NCBI GenBank assembly: GCA_019801415.1
Contig: JAHVJD010000011.1
Location: 1-64,000 of the forward strand
From: Nocardioides marinus
GTDB taxonomy: Bacteria; Pseudomonadota; Alphaproteobacteria; Rhodobacterales; Rhodobacteraceae
Length of the DNA stretch: 64,000 nt
Direction: 5' to 3'
Part shown: positions 8,888-16,228 of the stretch, in pieces
How positions within the stretch are numbered: position 1 is the first letter of the stretch
Layout of the letters: the number at the start of each line of letters is the position of its first letter
Translations under genes and position numbers: made by a program
The notes under the pieces: model-generated
What the model saw: only the letters and a program-made list of their open reading frames with translations
What the model was told of the DNA's origin: nothing
Databases searched by the model: none

Positions 8888-9423
8888 CTGAAGCAAGTGA
8901 CTTTATCGTGCCCCCCCGACGCTGGTCGGAAATCGGCGGCATTGCCGACAACCTCCGTCACCAGCTCGGACAGGCAGAGACGCCAAGGGTGCCGGTGATC
9001 GAAATCATCGAGCGTGTGCTGGATCAGCGGCTCGGGCTCCTCAACTTCGAGGTCGGCAGCCATGAGGAGATGGGCCGCGCAGAGGGCTACACATGCCCCA
9101 AGGGAGAATTCATCATGCTCCGCGAGGATGTGTACGAGGGTGTATGGGCGGGCGAAGGCCGAGCCCGGTTTACTACCGCTCACGAGCTGGGCCATTGGGC
9201 TATGCACACCAACATCCCGCTCGCCAGGGCGCGGAGGGGGGATGGCACTCCTTCCTACCGCCTGGCAGAGCCGCAGGCAAACCAGTTCGCTGCAGAATTC
9301 CTGATGCCTGAGTACTTCATCAACGCCTTTGACGATGAGGATGACTTGATGCTGCGCTTCGGCGTCTCCTGGGAGGCGGCGCGCAACCGGCTGCGCTATC
9401 TCCATAAGAACAGGAGACTTTAA
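8884..9423 (+). CDS. ImmA/IrrE-type zinc metallopeptidase
   Basis: The 179-residue protein carries the gluzincin motif HELGHW at 100-105, with a downstream helix EPQANQFAAEFLMP at about 129-142 that supplies the third zinc ligand. This is the hallmark of COG2856 proteases, which cleave partner XRE repressors. Its gene overlaps the XRE gene by four bases. The product may trigger excision or expression of the island, or act as the toxin-like half of a regulatory pair. Confidence 0.9.
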   Translation: MTEASDFIVPPRRWSEIGGIADNLRHQLGQAETPRVPVIEIIERVLDQRLGLLNFEVGSHEEMGRAEGYTCPKGEFIMLREDVYEGVWAGEGRARFTTAHELGHWAMHTNIPLARARRGDGTPSYRLAEPQANQFAAEFLMPEYFINAFDDEDDLMLRFGVSWEAARNRLRYLHKNRRL

Positions 9424-9430
9424 CGAAAGA

Positions 9431-9454
9431 AGGCTCAGGTTGGCGCCCGAGCCT
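9431..9454 (+). terminator. Possible terminator after the XRE/ImmA pair
   Basis: AGGCTC and GAGCCT form a six-pair stem seven bases after the ImmA stop codon. The stem is short and followed only by a mixed pyrimidine run, so the call is weak. Confidence 0.35.
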
Positions 9455-9592
9455 CCTCACAGATTTCTTCATCGTGCGTCAGGGGCTTGACGATGCAGAG
9501 CCTCCCAGAAGCGCAAATCAGTCTCCTAAGCAGGACTGGATTTAGCGCATTTTGGGCCAAAAGGCAACATACGCCCCGAAGTGGAGAGTGTG

Positions 9593-9730
9593 ATGACCAA
9601 GCGTTGCACCCCCCCTCCGCCGGGATACCGGTATGTCTTCCGCCCTTGGCGGACATGCCCGAAGACCGGCACCCGGCTCTACGCGAAAGCGTTCGGGCTG
9701 CGGGCGTGGCCTATTCTGATCCCGGAATAG
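9593..9730 (+). CDS. Small conserved-looking basic protein (45 residues)
   Basis: The frame starts at ATG 9593 with GGAGAG just upstream and ends at TAG 9728-9730. The product opens MTKRCTPPPPGYRYVFRPW and ends RAWPILIPE, with an aromatic- and arginine-rich centre. From memory, short proteins with a YRYVFRPW-like segment occur in other alphaproteobacterial islands and prophages, which would support it being real. Function is unknown. Confidence 0.55.
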   Translation: MTKRCTPPPPGYRYVFRPWRTCPKTGTRLYAKAFGLRAWPILIPE

Positions 9731-9803
9731 CCACCCACCCAGATCGAAGGGAGGCGCGGTGAGCGCGCCCCCCACCCTAAATGCATAAGTGAAAGATCGA
9801 AAA

Positions 9804-9920
9804 ATGAAATCGAAAACGTTTAAAATTGGCCGCAGCGCAAAGACCGGCCGCTTCACCACAGTCAAAAAGGCAACGCAGCGCAAGTCCACCCACGTGGTGG
9901 AGACCATCAAGAAAAAATAG
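9804..9920 (+). CDS. Very small basic protein (38 residues)
   Basis: ATG 9804 to TAG 9918-9920 encodes a 38-residue protein starting MKSKTFKIGRSAKTGRF and ending HVVETIKKK. About 12 of the 38 residues are Lys or Arg. The GRSAxTGRF / STxxVExIK pattern is one I recall from tiny hypothetical proteins scattered in proteobacterial genomes. No clear ribosome site precedes it. It could bind nucleic acid, but that is a guess from charge. Confidence 0.5.
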   Translation: MKSKTFKIGRSAKTGRFTTVKKATQRKSTHVVETIKKK

Positions 9921-9992
9921 TGCGCACCACTTGAGATCGTCGTGTCCTGTTCGAGGGGCACGGCGGCTCACGCCAACCTACACGAGAGCAAT

Positions 9993-10397
9993 ATGGTAGA
10001 ATACATTGACCTGCCGCCCGAGGCGGCTGAGCTGATTCAGCACCAGCATGATACCGACCGTGCCGCCGCTGGGCCGAAAGCCCCAGTGTCCGGCTTCACC
10101 TACCGGGGCGTCCAGATCGAGAGCCGCTGGGCGGTGCTGGCTGAACTGGATACGATGCGCCGGATCATCGATACAATGCCTGAACTCTTGGCTCGCCGCC
10201 TTGAGGACATCTGGTGCGACTCAAATGCCGGGGCTTGCTACACGGTGACTGTGCGATCCGGCCTCTGGGTGCCCGAACTGCGCTGGGCTATCTCTGACGC
10301 CGTGATGGAGGCAGGGGGTGGCCACAACGGCATCATGGTCGAGGCTGACGGCGGCAACGGCTTTGACGTCGACCCAAACTGGGGCGAGCAATTTTGA
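9993..10397 (+). CDS. Hypothetical acidic protein
   Basis: From ATG 9993 the product is 134 residues, acidic, without signal peptide or membrane segment. The central part is helical (RWAVLAELDTMRRIIDTM and ELLARRLEDIW) and the C-terminal third is Gly/Asp-rich (AGGGHNGIMVEADGGNG). I recognise no domain. An in-frame ATG at 9942 is possible but has no better ribosome site. It is the last gene before the island's right end. Confidence 0.5.
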   Translation: MVEYIDLPPEAAELIQHQHDTDRAAAGPKAPVSGFTYRGVQIESRWAVLAELDTMRRIIDTMPELLARRLEDIWCDSNAGACYTVTVRSGLWVPELRWAISDAVMEAGGGHNGIMVEADGGNGFDVDPNWGEQF

Positions 10398-10517
10398 AAC
10401 GGCAGTACAGGCTTGAATGTCTGTTGGGGGTGGCTACGAGCCTTTGGCACACCGACTATGGATGTCTGGCTTAGGCCACATCCCAGCTCAACTAGAGCTT
10501 ATGTTGGCTTCGGCTTT

Positions 10518-10664
10518 GCAAAGGTCATTCCCTGCACTTGCTCCAAAGAGTTCTGACACTCTCCGGCTGGCAATTACTCCAAAATATTCATTCATTTTCA
10601 ATACATTAGGCAATCTCCTGAGGTGGTCTGAAGAAAAGTTACACACTGACCTTTGCAATACATT
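10518..10664. repeat. Short inverted and direct repeats next to the attachment site
   Basis: GCAAAGGTC at 10518-10526 and GACCTTTGC at 10648-10656 are perfect inverted copies. CAATACATT occurs at 10599-10607 and 10656-10664. The AT-rich, repeat-bearing stretch between the last island gene and the tRNA-Phe fragment resembles the arm-site region of an integrase attachment site. No gene is seen in 10398-10692. Confidence 0.4.
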
Positions 10665-10692
10665 GTAACCACTTGAAATCACAATTGGTAAT

Positions 10693-10741
10693 GTGATTGA
10701 AAATCCTCGTGTCGGTGGTTCGATTCCGCCCCCGGGCACCA
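10693..10741 (+). other. Attachment site scar: 3' part of tRNA-Phe (GAA)
   Basis: The sequence covers the anticodon loop (GATTGAAAATC), variable loop, T-arm (GGTTCGATTCC) and acceptor 3' strand (CCCCCGGGCACCA) of tRNA-Phe. The 5' half is absent: upstream sequence does not form the D-arm or the matching anticodon stem. Such a truncated 3' copy is what remains at the distal end when an element inserts into a tRNA gene and restores its 3' end on the other side. Identity starts at the anticodon region, so the crossover probably lay there. Confidence 0.85.
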
Positions 10742-10808
10742 TTTATTCAGATCATAAATTGTACTTTCTGCATATTCTGGCGCGTGCAATGGGCCGTAGG
10801 CCATGTAA

Positions 10809-11520
10809 GAGACCGTTTCGCCCGCGTTCATCCCTGTGAAGGGTGGCGTTTTCTACTTCAGCTGCCGCATCCCCAAAGACTTGAAGGGGCGCTACACCTC
10901 ATCTCGGATCGCCTACTCATTGAGAACGCGGTTTGCGCGCATCGCCGAAGCGTGGGCCAAATGAGCCGCTGATCGGTTGGGTGAATGTTGGTGTCACACC
11001 CGCTCAAGGGATGTGGAGCTGCCGGGAAGGCATATGCTGAGAATGCGAATAGAGGGGCGCGCTGTGTCCAGCAAAGAAGCTCCCGAGATCTCCTCTTCAT
11101 CTGTACTTATGTCCGAAGCTGTTGGCGTCTGCCAGCGCCTGAAAGGGGGGTAGGACTAGAGGAATCCCATCGCGAAGCGGAGCGCTCTTTCAGTTATGTC
11201 ATCGACACCTGCGGTGGCAAATACCTCGATGCCTTCGTCAAGGTCGATGTCAACAAGTCCGGTGGGGGCGCTCATCGAACATGAATTGGCTGGCAGCAGT
11301 TTAGCACGCGTGTTCGGGACCGTTCACCTGGTCACAAAGTTTGTGGCCAGCGAGCTTGGTTAGCCCCTGACAAATCCTTTGAGCGGGGTCTGCTACGATC
11401 GGGAGGCCGACGGAAGTGATCGTGACCCAATCCCAGCGGATGAACTCAAGATGATTCAGGATCAGTGTCGCTAGCTGGCTGATGATGACCTCCTTGCAGA
11501 TATGTTAAAGGGAGATCGGT
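10809..11520 (+). pseudogene. Decayed tyrosine-recombinase integrase
   Basis: Three frame-shifted pieces spell out the N-terminal and central parts of a phage-type integrase. At 10809-10964 the reading GVFYFSCRIPKDLKGRY...SLRTRFARIAEAWAK ends in TGA. At about 11065-11275 come EAVGVCQRLKG, a stop, then EAERSFSYVIDTCGGKYLDAF. At about 11275-11520 LAGSSLARVFGTVHLVTKF is followed by IPADELKMIQDQC, with further stops. This order matches DUF6538-type alphaproteobacterial integrases up to the start of the catalytic domain. The catalytic Arg/His/Tyr part is not recognisable. It begins about 70 bases after the tRNA-Phe 3' end, the usual place for such an int gene. Confidence 0.8.
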
Positions 11521-11750
11521 CTATTTCTGTGTAATGGAAAAGAACTTAGGGTTGCTAAGGGCTCTCCAGAAATCCGTCGCCCGCTGCGAGAGGTTTCTGC
11601 GGTCTTTCGTCTGATGAGAAAATCCGCTTATGGAGTTGGGCGGGGTTCAGTGGTCGATCAATCTTGCGACACTGCACCACCTCGAAAGGGCTTCCGCAGA
11701 ATGGTCACCACCCCATCGGAAGATATTTTCCAAAGATATTGTTGGAAGGG
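11521..11750. other. Intergenic stretch between the integrase remnant and tRNA-Met
   Basis: No open frame or RNA motif can be supported. It may contain the unrecognisable end of the decayed integrase. Confidence 0.4.
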
Positions 11751-11827
11751 TGGTAGCGGAGGAGGGACTTGAACCCCCGACACGCGGATTATGATTCCGC
11801 TGCTCTAACCAACTGAGCTACTCCGCC
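11751..11827 (-). tRNA. tRNA-Met (CAT), elongator type
   Basis: The reverse strand folds as a full 77-base tRNA including an encoded CCA: acceptor GGCGGAG/CTCCGCT with one terminal mismatch, D-arm AGCTCAGTTGGTTAGAGC, anticodon stem GCGGA/TCCGC around ATCATAA, and T-arm GGGGGTTCAAGTCCCTC. The CAT anticodon with a standard first acceptor pair argues for elongator tRNA-Met rather than initiator. A lysidine-modified tRNA-Ile (CAT) cannot be excluded by eye. Confidence 0.93.
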
Positions 11828-11985
11828 GCTCGCTGTGTGGAGGCGATTTACGGAATGGCGGGGGGCGGGTCAAGCGGAAAAATCCGAAAAATCCAAAACT
11901 CGGTAGAGTTTTTTGCATTCACCGGCAGGAGCGGGAAAATACCACGTCAGGCGCAGGTCGTGTGCCCTGTCAGGGCGGCTGTGTA

Positions 11986-12786
11986 TCAGCCCTCGGCGAC
12001 GTCCAGGGCGGCCAGCGGCGGGCGCGGCAGCTGGTCCAGCAGCTCGAACACCAGGGCGCGGCAATGCTCGCCCACCCAGTCGGACGGATGAAAGTATGGG
12101 GGCAGGTCAGGGTGCCGCAGGACCACACGCCGCCAGCGGTGCACGATCAAGGTGCGCAGTGTGCCCAGCTGTTCTGGATTGAGAGTGCCCGGGGGCGGCG
12201 GCACAAGGGATAGGTCGCCGTGCAGCGTGGCGCAGGCCTGCCGCAGGTGTTCAGGGTAGAGACGCGTCTTGAGCCACTGCGGGACGGCAATGGACTTGAC
12301 CTCCACCGCCAGAACCCCCTCCAGATTGCGGGGCATCGGCCCGTGGCCCAACGCCGTGCTGCGGTTTACGGGCACGTAGTTCGGCAGCACCAGCACCTCG
12401 TCGAGGCCGTCCGGGTTCGCGCCGTCCTCGCAGATCAGCAGGTGCCAGTCCTGCGGCGCCGAGACGGTGCGCTCATAGATCCGCGGGGTGACCGCGGCGG
12501 ATTGGTTGCGACCGTATTCGGTAAGGTAGTGGATCGAGGCGCGGCCGGAGCGGGCGCTCTCGATCCAGCCGTCCTTGCGCAGGCGGTGCAGAGCGACGCG
12601 GATGGCCTCGGGCTTGATTCCCATCGGCGTGATGATCCGGGTCAGGGCGCTGCCGCTGATCTGCGCGCCCTTGTCCTGGGCCAGATCCCCGAACAGCGAA
12701 ACGATCACCGACCAGACCCGCTGATTCTGCGGGTCGTTCAGCTGCTGGACCGCGCTTTCGAACCAGATGTCATTGCTGTCGCTCAT
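11986..12786 (-). CDS. paaX: PaaX-family transcriptional repressor of phenylacetate degradation
   Basis: The 266-residue protein has a winged-helix N-terminus (SALTRIITPMGIKPEAIRVALHRLRKDGWI), a linker with the family's SGRASIHYLTEYGR wing, and the PaaX effector domain after residue 100. PaaX proteins repress paa genes until phenylacetyl-CoA, made by PaaK, binds them. It lies 55 bases downstream of paaZ in the same direction and is probably co-transcribed with it. ATGs at 12798 and 12786 are both possible and neither has a good ribosome site; I chose the shorter form. Confidence 0.88.
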   Translation of the reverse strand: MSDSNDIWFESAVQQLNDPQNQRVWSVIVSLFGDLAQDKGAQISGSALTRIITPMGIKPEAIRVALHRLRKDGWIESARSGRASIHYLTEYGRNQSAAVTPRIYERTVSAPQDWHLLICEDGANPDGLDEVLVLPNYVPVNRSTALGHGPMPRNLEGVLAVEVKSIAVPQWLKTRLYPEHLRQACATLHGDLSLVPPPPGTLNPEQLGTLRTLIVHRWRRVVLRHPDLPPYFHPSDWVGEHCRALVFELLDQLPRPPLAALDVAEG

Positions 12787-12802
12787 AAGTTTCAACATAG
12801 AT

Positions 12803-12831
12803 CGCCCGGACGGGTTAGACCAGTCCGGGCG
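12803..12831 (-). terminator. Hairpin between paaZ and paaX
   Basis: CGCCCGGAC and GTCCGGGCG form a nine-pair stem with an 11-base loop just after paaZ. No U-tract follows, so it may lower read-through or protect the paaZ 3' end rather than stop transcription. Confidence 0.4.
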
Positions 12832-12841
12832 GTTTGCGGCC

Positions 12842-14872
12842 TTAGTAGGCGTTCATGGTCAGCAGCTCATACTCCGCGGCAATGTCGCCGTCCTGATTGG
12901 TCAGCGTCACATGCCAGCGGACTTCGCCGTATTCGTCGTTGCGCGGGGTCTTTTTCTTGACGGTCAGGCGCACCTGGATGCTGTCACCGGCCGAGACCGG
13001 TTTCATGAAGCGCAGGTTGTCCAGTCCGGTGTTGGCCAGCACAGGGCCTTCGTCCGGCTGCACGAACATACCCGCGGCGAAGGACAGCAGCAGGTAGCCA
13101 TGCGCGACCCGGCCCGGGAAGAACGGGTTCCGCTTGGCGGCTTCTTCGTCCATGTGGGCATAGAAGGTGTCGCCGGTGAAATGGGCGAAGGTCTCGATGT
13201 CCTCCAGCGTGACGGTGCGCGGCGCGGTGTGCAGGGTTTCACCGATCGCCAGCTCGCCGAACCTGCGGGTGAAGGGGTGGGCCGGGCCTTTGATCTCGGT
13301 GCCGCCGGGGACCCATTTCTCACCGATGGCCGACAGGATGTCGGGTGAGCCCTGGATGGCGGTGCGCTGCATGTAGTGTTTGACGCCGCGCACGCCGCCC
13401 ATCTCCTCGCCGCCGCCGGCGCGGCCCGGGCCGCCATGCACCATGTGCGGCAGCGGAGAGCCGTGGCCGGTTGATTCCTTCATCGAGTCGCGGTTGTTGA
13501 AGTAGAGGCGGCCATGGTAGGCGCCCGCCCCAATGGCGACCTCGCGCGCGACGACCGGATCATGGGTGATGACCGAGGCCACCAGCGAGCCCTGGCCGCG
13601 GTTGGCCAGATCGATGGCGTGGTCGAGGTCGCGGTAGCCCATGATGGTGGAGACGGGGCCGAAGGCCTCTGTGTCATGCACGCGCTGCGCCTTGTCCGGG
13701 TCGGCGCAGTGGAGCAGCATCGGCGGAACAAAGGCGCCTTTGTCGGCGTCGGCACCGTCGACGGAGAAGTTGTCCGGGTCGCCAAAGACGCGCTCAGCCT
13801 CCTGGCCGATGATTGCGGCCTTCTCCAGAACGTCGCGTTTCTGACCGTTCGAGACCAGCGCGCCCATGCGGGTGGTCTCCAGCCGCGGATCGCCGATTTG
13901 GGTTTTCGCAAGCCGCGCCGACAGCGCTTCGATCACCGCATCGACCTGTGCTTGCGGTGCGATGATGCGGCGGATCGCGGTGCATTTCTGGCCCGCCTTG
14001 GTGGTCATCTCGCGTTGCACTTCCTTCACAAACAGGTCGAACTCCGGCGTGCCGGGCTGCGCGTCGGGGCCAAGGATCGAGGCGTTGAGGCTGTCCTGTT
14101 CGGCCACGAACCGCACCGAGTTCTTCAGGATCACAGGGTTTGCGCGCAGCTTCAGCGCGGTGTCGGCGGAGCCGGTGAAGCTGACCACGTCCTGCATGGT
14201 CAGATGGTCCAGCATGTCGCCCAAGCCGCCAGAGACCAGCTGTAGCGCGCCTTCGGGGAGGATGCCGCTGTCGAGCATCAGCTTCACTGCCAGCTCGGTC
14301 ACGTAGCAGCTGTTGGTGGCCGGTTTCACGATGGCGGGAACACCGGCGAGCAGGGTGGGGGCCAGCTTCTCCAGCATGCCCCAGACCGGGAAGTTGAAGG
14401 CGTTGATATGCACCGCGACGCCGCGCAGCGGGGTGCAGATGTGCTGGCCCAGGAAAGTGCCGTTGCGGGAGAGCTGCTCGACATCGCCATCAAGATAGAC
14501 ATGCGCATCCGGCATCTCGCGGCGCCCCTTGGAGGCAAAGACGAACATGGTGCCGATGCCGCCGTCGATGTCGATCATGTGGTCGGACTGGGTGGCGCCG
14601 GTGTTGAACGACAGATCGTAAAGCGCCTGCTTGTGCTGGTTCAGGTGGCCCGCCAGCGCCTTCAGCATCCGGGCGCGGTCGTGGAAGGTCAGCTTGCGCA
14701 AGGCGGGGCCGCCCACGGTGCGGGCGTAGTCGAGCATTCCTTGCACGTCGAGCGCGTCATTGCCTGCGCTGGCGATCACCTCGCCGGTGATGGCGCTGGC
14801 GATGTTGCGGGCACCTGCGCCCGGTGCGACCCATTGACCCGCCGCAAAGCTGGAAATCTCAAGAAGGCTCAT
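12842..14872 (-). CDS. paaZ: PaaZ, bifunctional oxepin-CoA hydrolase / semialdehyde dehydrogenase
   Basis: The 676-residue protein is a fusion typical of PaaZ. Residues 1 to about 520 are an aldehyde dehydrogenase with the catalytic cysteine in [10 protein letters not shown] and a conserved FNFPVWG cofactor loop. Residues from about 540 to the end are a MaoC-type hotdog hydratase ([20 protein letters not shown] in similar form, then [12 protein letters not shown]). The hydratase domain opens the oxepin-CoA ring and the dehydrogenase oxidises the aldehyde to 3-oxo-5,6-dehydrosuberyl-CoA, keeping a toxic aldehyde channelled. It diverges from paaG across a 127-base promoter region. Confidence 0.95.
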   Translation of the reverse strand: MSLLEISSFAAGQWVAPGAGARNIASAITGEVIASAGNDALDVQGMLDYARTVGGPALRKLTFHDRARMLKALAGHLNQHKQALYDLSFNTGATQSDHMIDIDGGIGTMFVFASKGRREMPDAHVYLDGDVEQLSRNGTFLGQHICTPLRGVAVHINAFNFPVWGMLEKLAPTLLAGVPAIVKPATNSCYVTELAVKLMLDSGILPEGALQLVSGGLGDMLDHLTMQDVVSFTGSADTALKLRANPVILKNSVRFVAEQDSLNASILGPDAQPGTPEFDLFVKEVQREMTTKAGQKCTAIRRIIAPQAQVDAVIEALSARLAKTQIGDPRLETTRMGALVSNGQKRDVLEKAAIIGQEAERVFGDPDNFSVDGADADKGAFVPPMLLHCADPDKAQRVHDTEAFGPVSTIMGYRDLDHAIDLANRGQGSLVASVITHDPVVAREVAIGAGAYHGRLYFNNRDSMKESTGHGSPLPHMVHGGPGRAGGGEEMGGVRGVKHYMQRTAIQGSPDILSAIGEKWVPGGTEIKGPAHPFTRRFGELAIGETLHTAPRTVTLEDIETFAHFTGDTFYAHMDEEAAKRNPFFPGRVAHGYLLLSFAAGMFVQPDEGPVLANTGLDNLRFMKPVSAGDSIQVRLTVKKKTPRNDEYGEVRWHVTLTNQDGDIAAEYELLTMNAY

Positions 14873-14938
14873 GATGCTGTCCTTTTCGTCAGGCCGACAC
14901 AGGGCCGGCTGTCTGGAAACCGATGCTGAGATATATTG

Positions 14939-14952
14939 ACCGTCCGGTCGGT
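14939..14952. promoter_or_regulatory. TetR-type operator in the paaZ/paaG divergent promoter
   Basis: ACCGTCCGGTCGGT is palindromic at six of seven positions and sits midway between paaZ and paaG. It resembles operators of TetR regulators that control acyl-CoA and aromatic-CoA catabolism. The TetR gene at the end of the paaGIK operon is the obvious candidate; PaaX may bind nearby. Confidence 0.6.
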
Positions 14953-14999
14953 TTATGCAAGGAATTTGTCAAAGGCACCGCTGACAAGGTGAGGGAGCG

Positions 15000-15785
15000 A
15001 TGAGCGATACGATTCTGGTGGAGGATCACGGCACCTGGGTGGAGATCACCCTGAACCGTCCGGACCGGCTGAACAGTTTCAATGAGGAGATGCACAACGC
15101 GTTGCGCGCAGCACTTGAGGCAGCGCGGGACGGCGGAGCCCGTGCGGTGCTGCTGACCGGTGCCGGGCGCGGCTTTTGCGCGGGCCAGGATCTGGGCGAC
15201 CGCGACCCGCGCAAGCTGGACGGGCCGCCGGACCTTGGCAAGACCGTGCGCAGCTTCTACGCGCCGCTGGTGCGGCTGATCCGCTCGCTGGATTTCCCGG
15301 TGATCTGCGCCGTCAACGGCGTGGCGGCGGGGGCCGGGGCCAATCTGGCACTGGCCTGCGACATGGTGCTGGCGGCGGAAAGCGCCAAGTTCATCCAGTC
15401 GTTCTCCAAGGTCGGCCTGATCCCCGACACTGGCGGCAGCTGGCATCTGCCCCGGCTGCTGGGCGAGGCCCGTGCCAAGGGGTTGGCGCTGACGGCCGAG
15501 CCGTTGCCTGCGAAGAAGGCCGAGGACTGGGGGCTGATCTGGAAGGCGCTGCCGGACGGCGACCTGATGACAGAGGCCCGTGCCATGGCCGAGAAATTCG
15601 CAAACGGTCCGACGCTGGGCCTAGGGCTGACCAAGCAGTGCATTCAGGCGGCTGCGGTCAATACCCTGTCCGATCAGCTGGAACTGGAAGCGGATGCGAT
15701 GAAGACCTGTGGCGAAAGCGCCGATTATGCCGAGGGCGTTGCCAGCTTCCTGGAAAAGCGCGCCCCTGAGTTCAAGGGCAGATGA
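15000..15785 (+). CDS. paaG: PaaG, ring-1,2-epoxyphenylacetyl-CoA isomerase
   Basis: The 261-residue crotonase-fold protein has the CoA-binding and oxyanion segments GRGFCAGQDLGDRD at about 57-70 and VNGVAAGAGANLALACD at about 102-118. FIQSFSKVGLIPDTGGSW at about 128-145 carries the Asp typical of PaaG, where simple hydratases have Glu. PaaG isomerises the epoxide to oxepin-CoA, the substrate opened by PaaZ. GTGAGGGAGCG precedes the ATG. Its stop overlaps the paaI start, giving translational coupling. Confidence 0.93.
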   Translation: MSDTILVEDHGTWVEITLNRPDRLNSFNEEMHNALRAALEAARDGGARAVLLTGAGRGFCAGQDLGDRDPRKLDGPPDLGKTVRSFYAPLVRLIRSLDFPVICAVNGVAAGAGANLALACDMVLAAESAKFIQSFSKVGLIPDTGGSWHLPRLLGEARAKGLALTAEPLPAKKAEDWGLIWKALPDGDLMTEARAMAEKFANGPTLGLGLTKQCIQAAAVNTLSDQLELEADAMKTCGESADYAEGVASFLEKRAPEFKGR

Positions 15786-16213
15786 CCATGACCCCGAAAG
15801 AACGCGCCGAGAAATCCGCGGCTGCCATGTGGGCGGACGACCATGCCTCCAAATGGGCGGGCATGGAGATCACCCATGTGGATGAGGGCGAGGCCACGCT
15901 GGAGCTGACGGTGGCGCAACACCATTGCAACGGCCACGGCATCTGCCACGGCGGCGTGACCTTCATGCTGGCTGACAGCGCCTTTGCCTTTGCCTGCAAC
16001 AGCCGCAACCAGGCAACGGTGGCGCAGCACAACGTGATCAGCTTCACCGCGCCGGGTCGGCTGGGCGACCGGCTGATCGCCACTGCTCGCGAGGTTTCGC
16101 TGACCGGGCGCAGCGGTATTTACGACGTGACAGTGACCAATCAGGACGGCCAGCAGATCGCGGAGTTCCGGGGCTTTTCCCGCGCGATCAAAGGCCAGTT
16201 GTTCGACGAATAA
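15782..16213 (+). CDS. paaI: PaaI, hydroxyphenylacetyl-CoA thioesterase
   Basis: This 143-residue protein is a hotdog thioesterase of the PaaI type, with the signature HGICHGGVTFMLADSAFAFA at about 56-75 containing the catalytic Asp of the HGG loop. It releases CoA from dead-end ring-hydroxylated CoA esters so that phenylacetate breakdown does not trap CoA. Its ATG at 15782 overlaps the paaG stop (ATGA); a second ATG at 15788 is possible. Confidence 0.93.
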   Translation: MTMTPKERAEKSAAAMWADDHASKWAGMEITHVDEGEATLELTVAQHHCNGHGICHGGVTFMLADSAFAFACNSRNQATVAQHNVISFTAPGRLGDRLIATAREVSLTGRSGIYDVTVTNQDGQQIAEFRGFSRAIKGQLFDE

Positions 16214-16228
16214 GGTGTGGAGGACGCC

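Larger units (their letters stand above)
1..10741. mobile_element. Right part of an integrated genomic island (pipolin-like), ending at a tRNA-Phe attachment scar
   Basis: The stretch carries a family B DNA polymerase remnant, a serine recombinase, an XRE/ImmA pair, a SIR2 protein and unknown genes, with lower GC than the flanks especially at 3.6-6.7 kb. It stops exactly at the 3' end of a partial tRNA-Phe copy, as expected when an element integrates in a tRNA gene. The left boundary and the intact tRNA-Phe should lie left of the window. Assigning it to the pipolins is an inference from the polymerase motifs; a plasmid-derived island is an alternative. Confidence 0.7.

Noticed and set aside
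10693-10741. Intact tRNA-Phe gene
   Set aside because: Only the part from the anticodon region to CCA is present; upstream bases form neither the D-arm nor the 5' acceptor strand.
12803-12831. Intrinsic terminator separating paaZ from paaX
   Set aside because: The stem is good but no U-tract follows, so I keep it only as a low-confidence hairpin.
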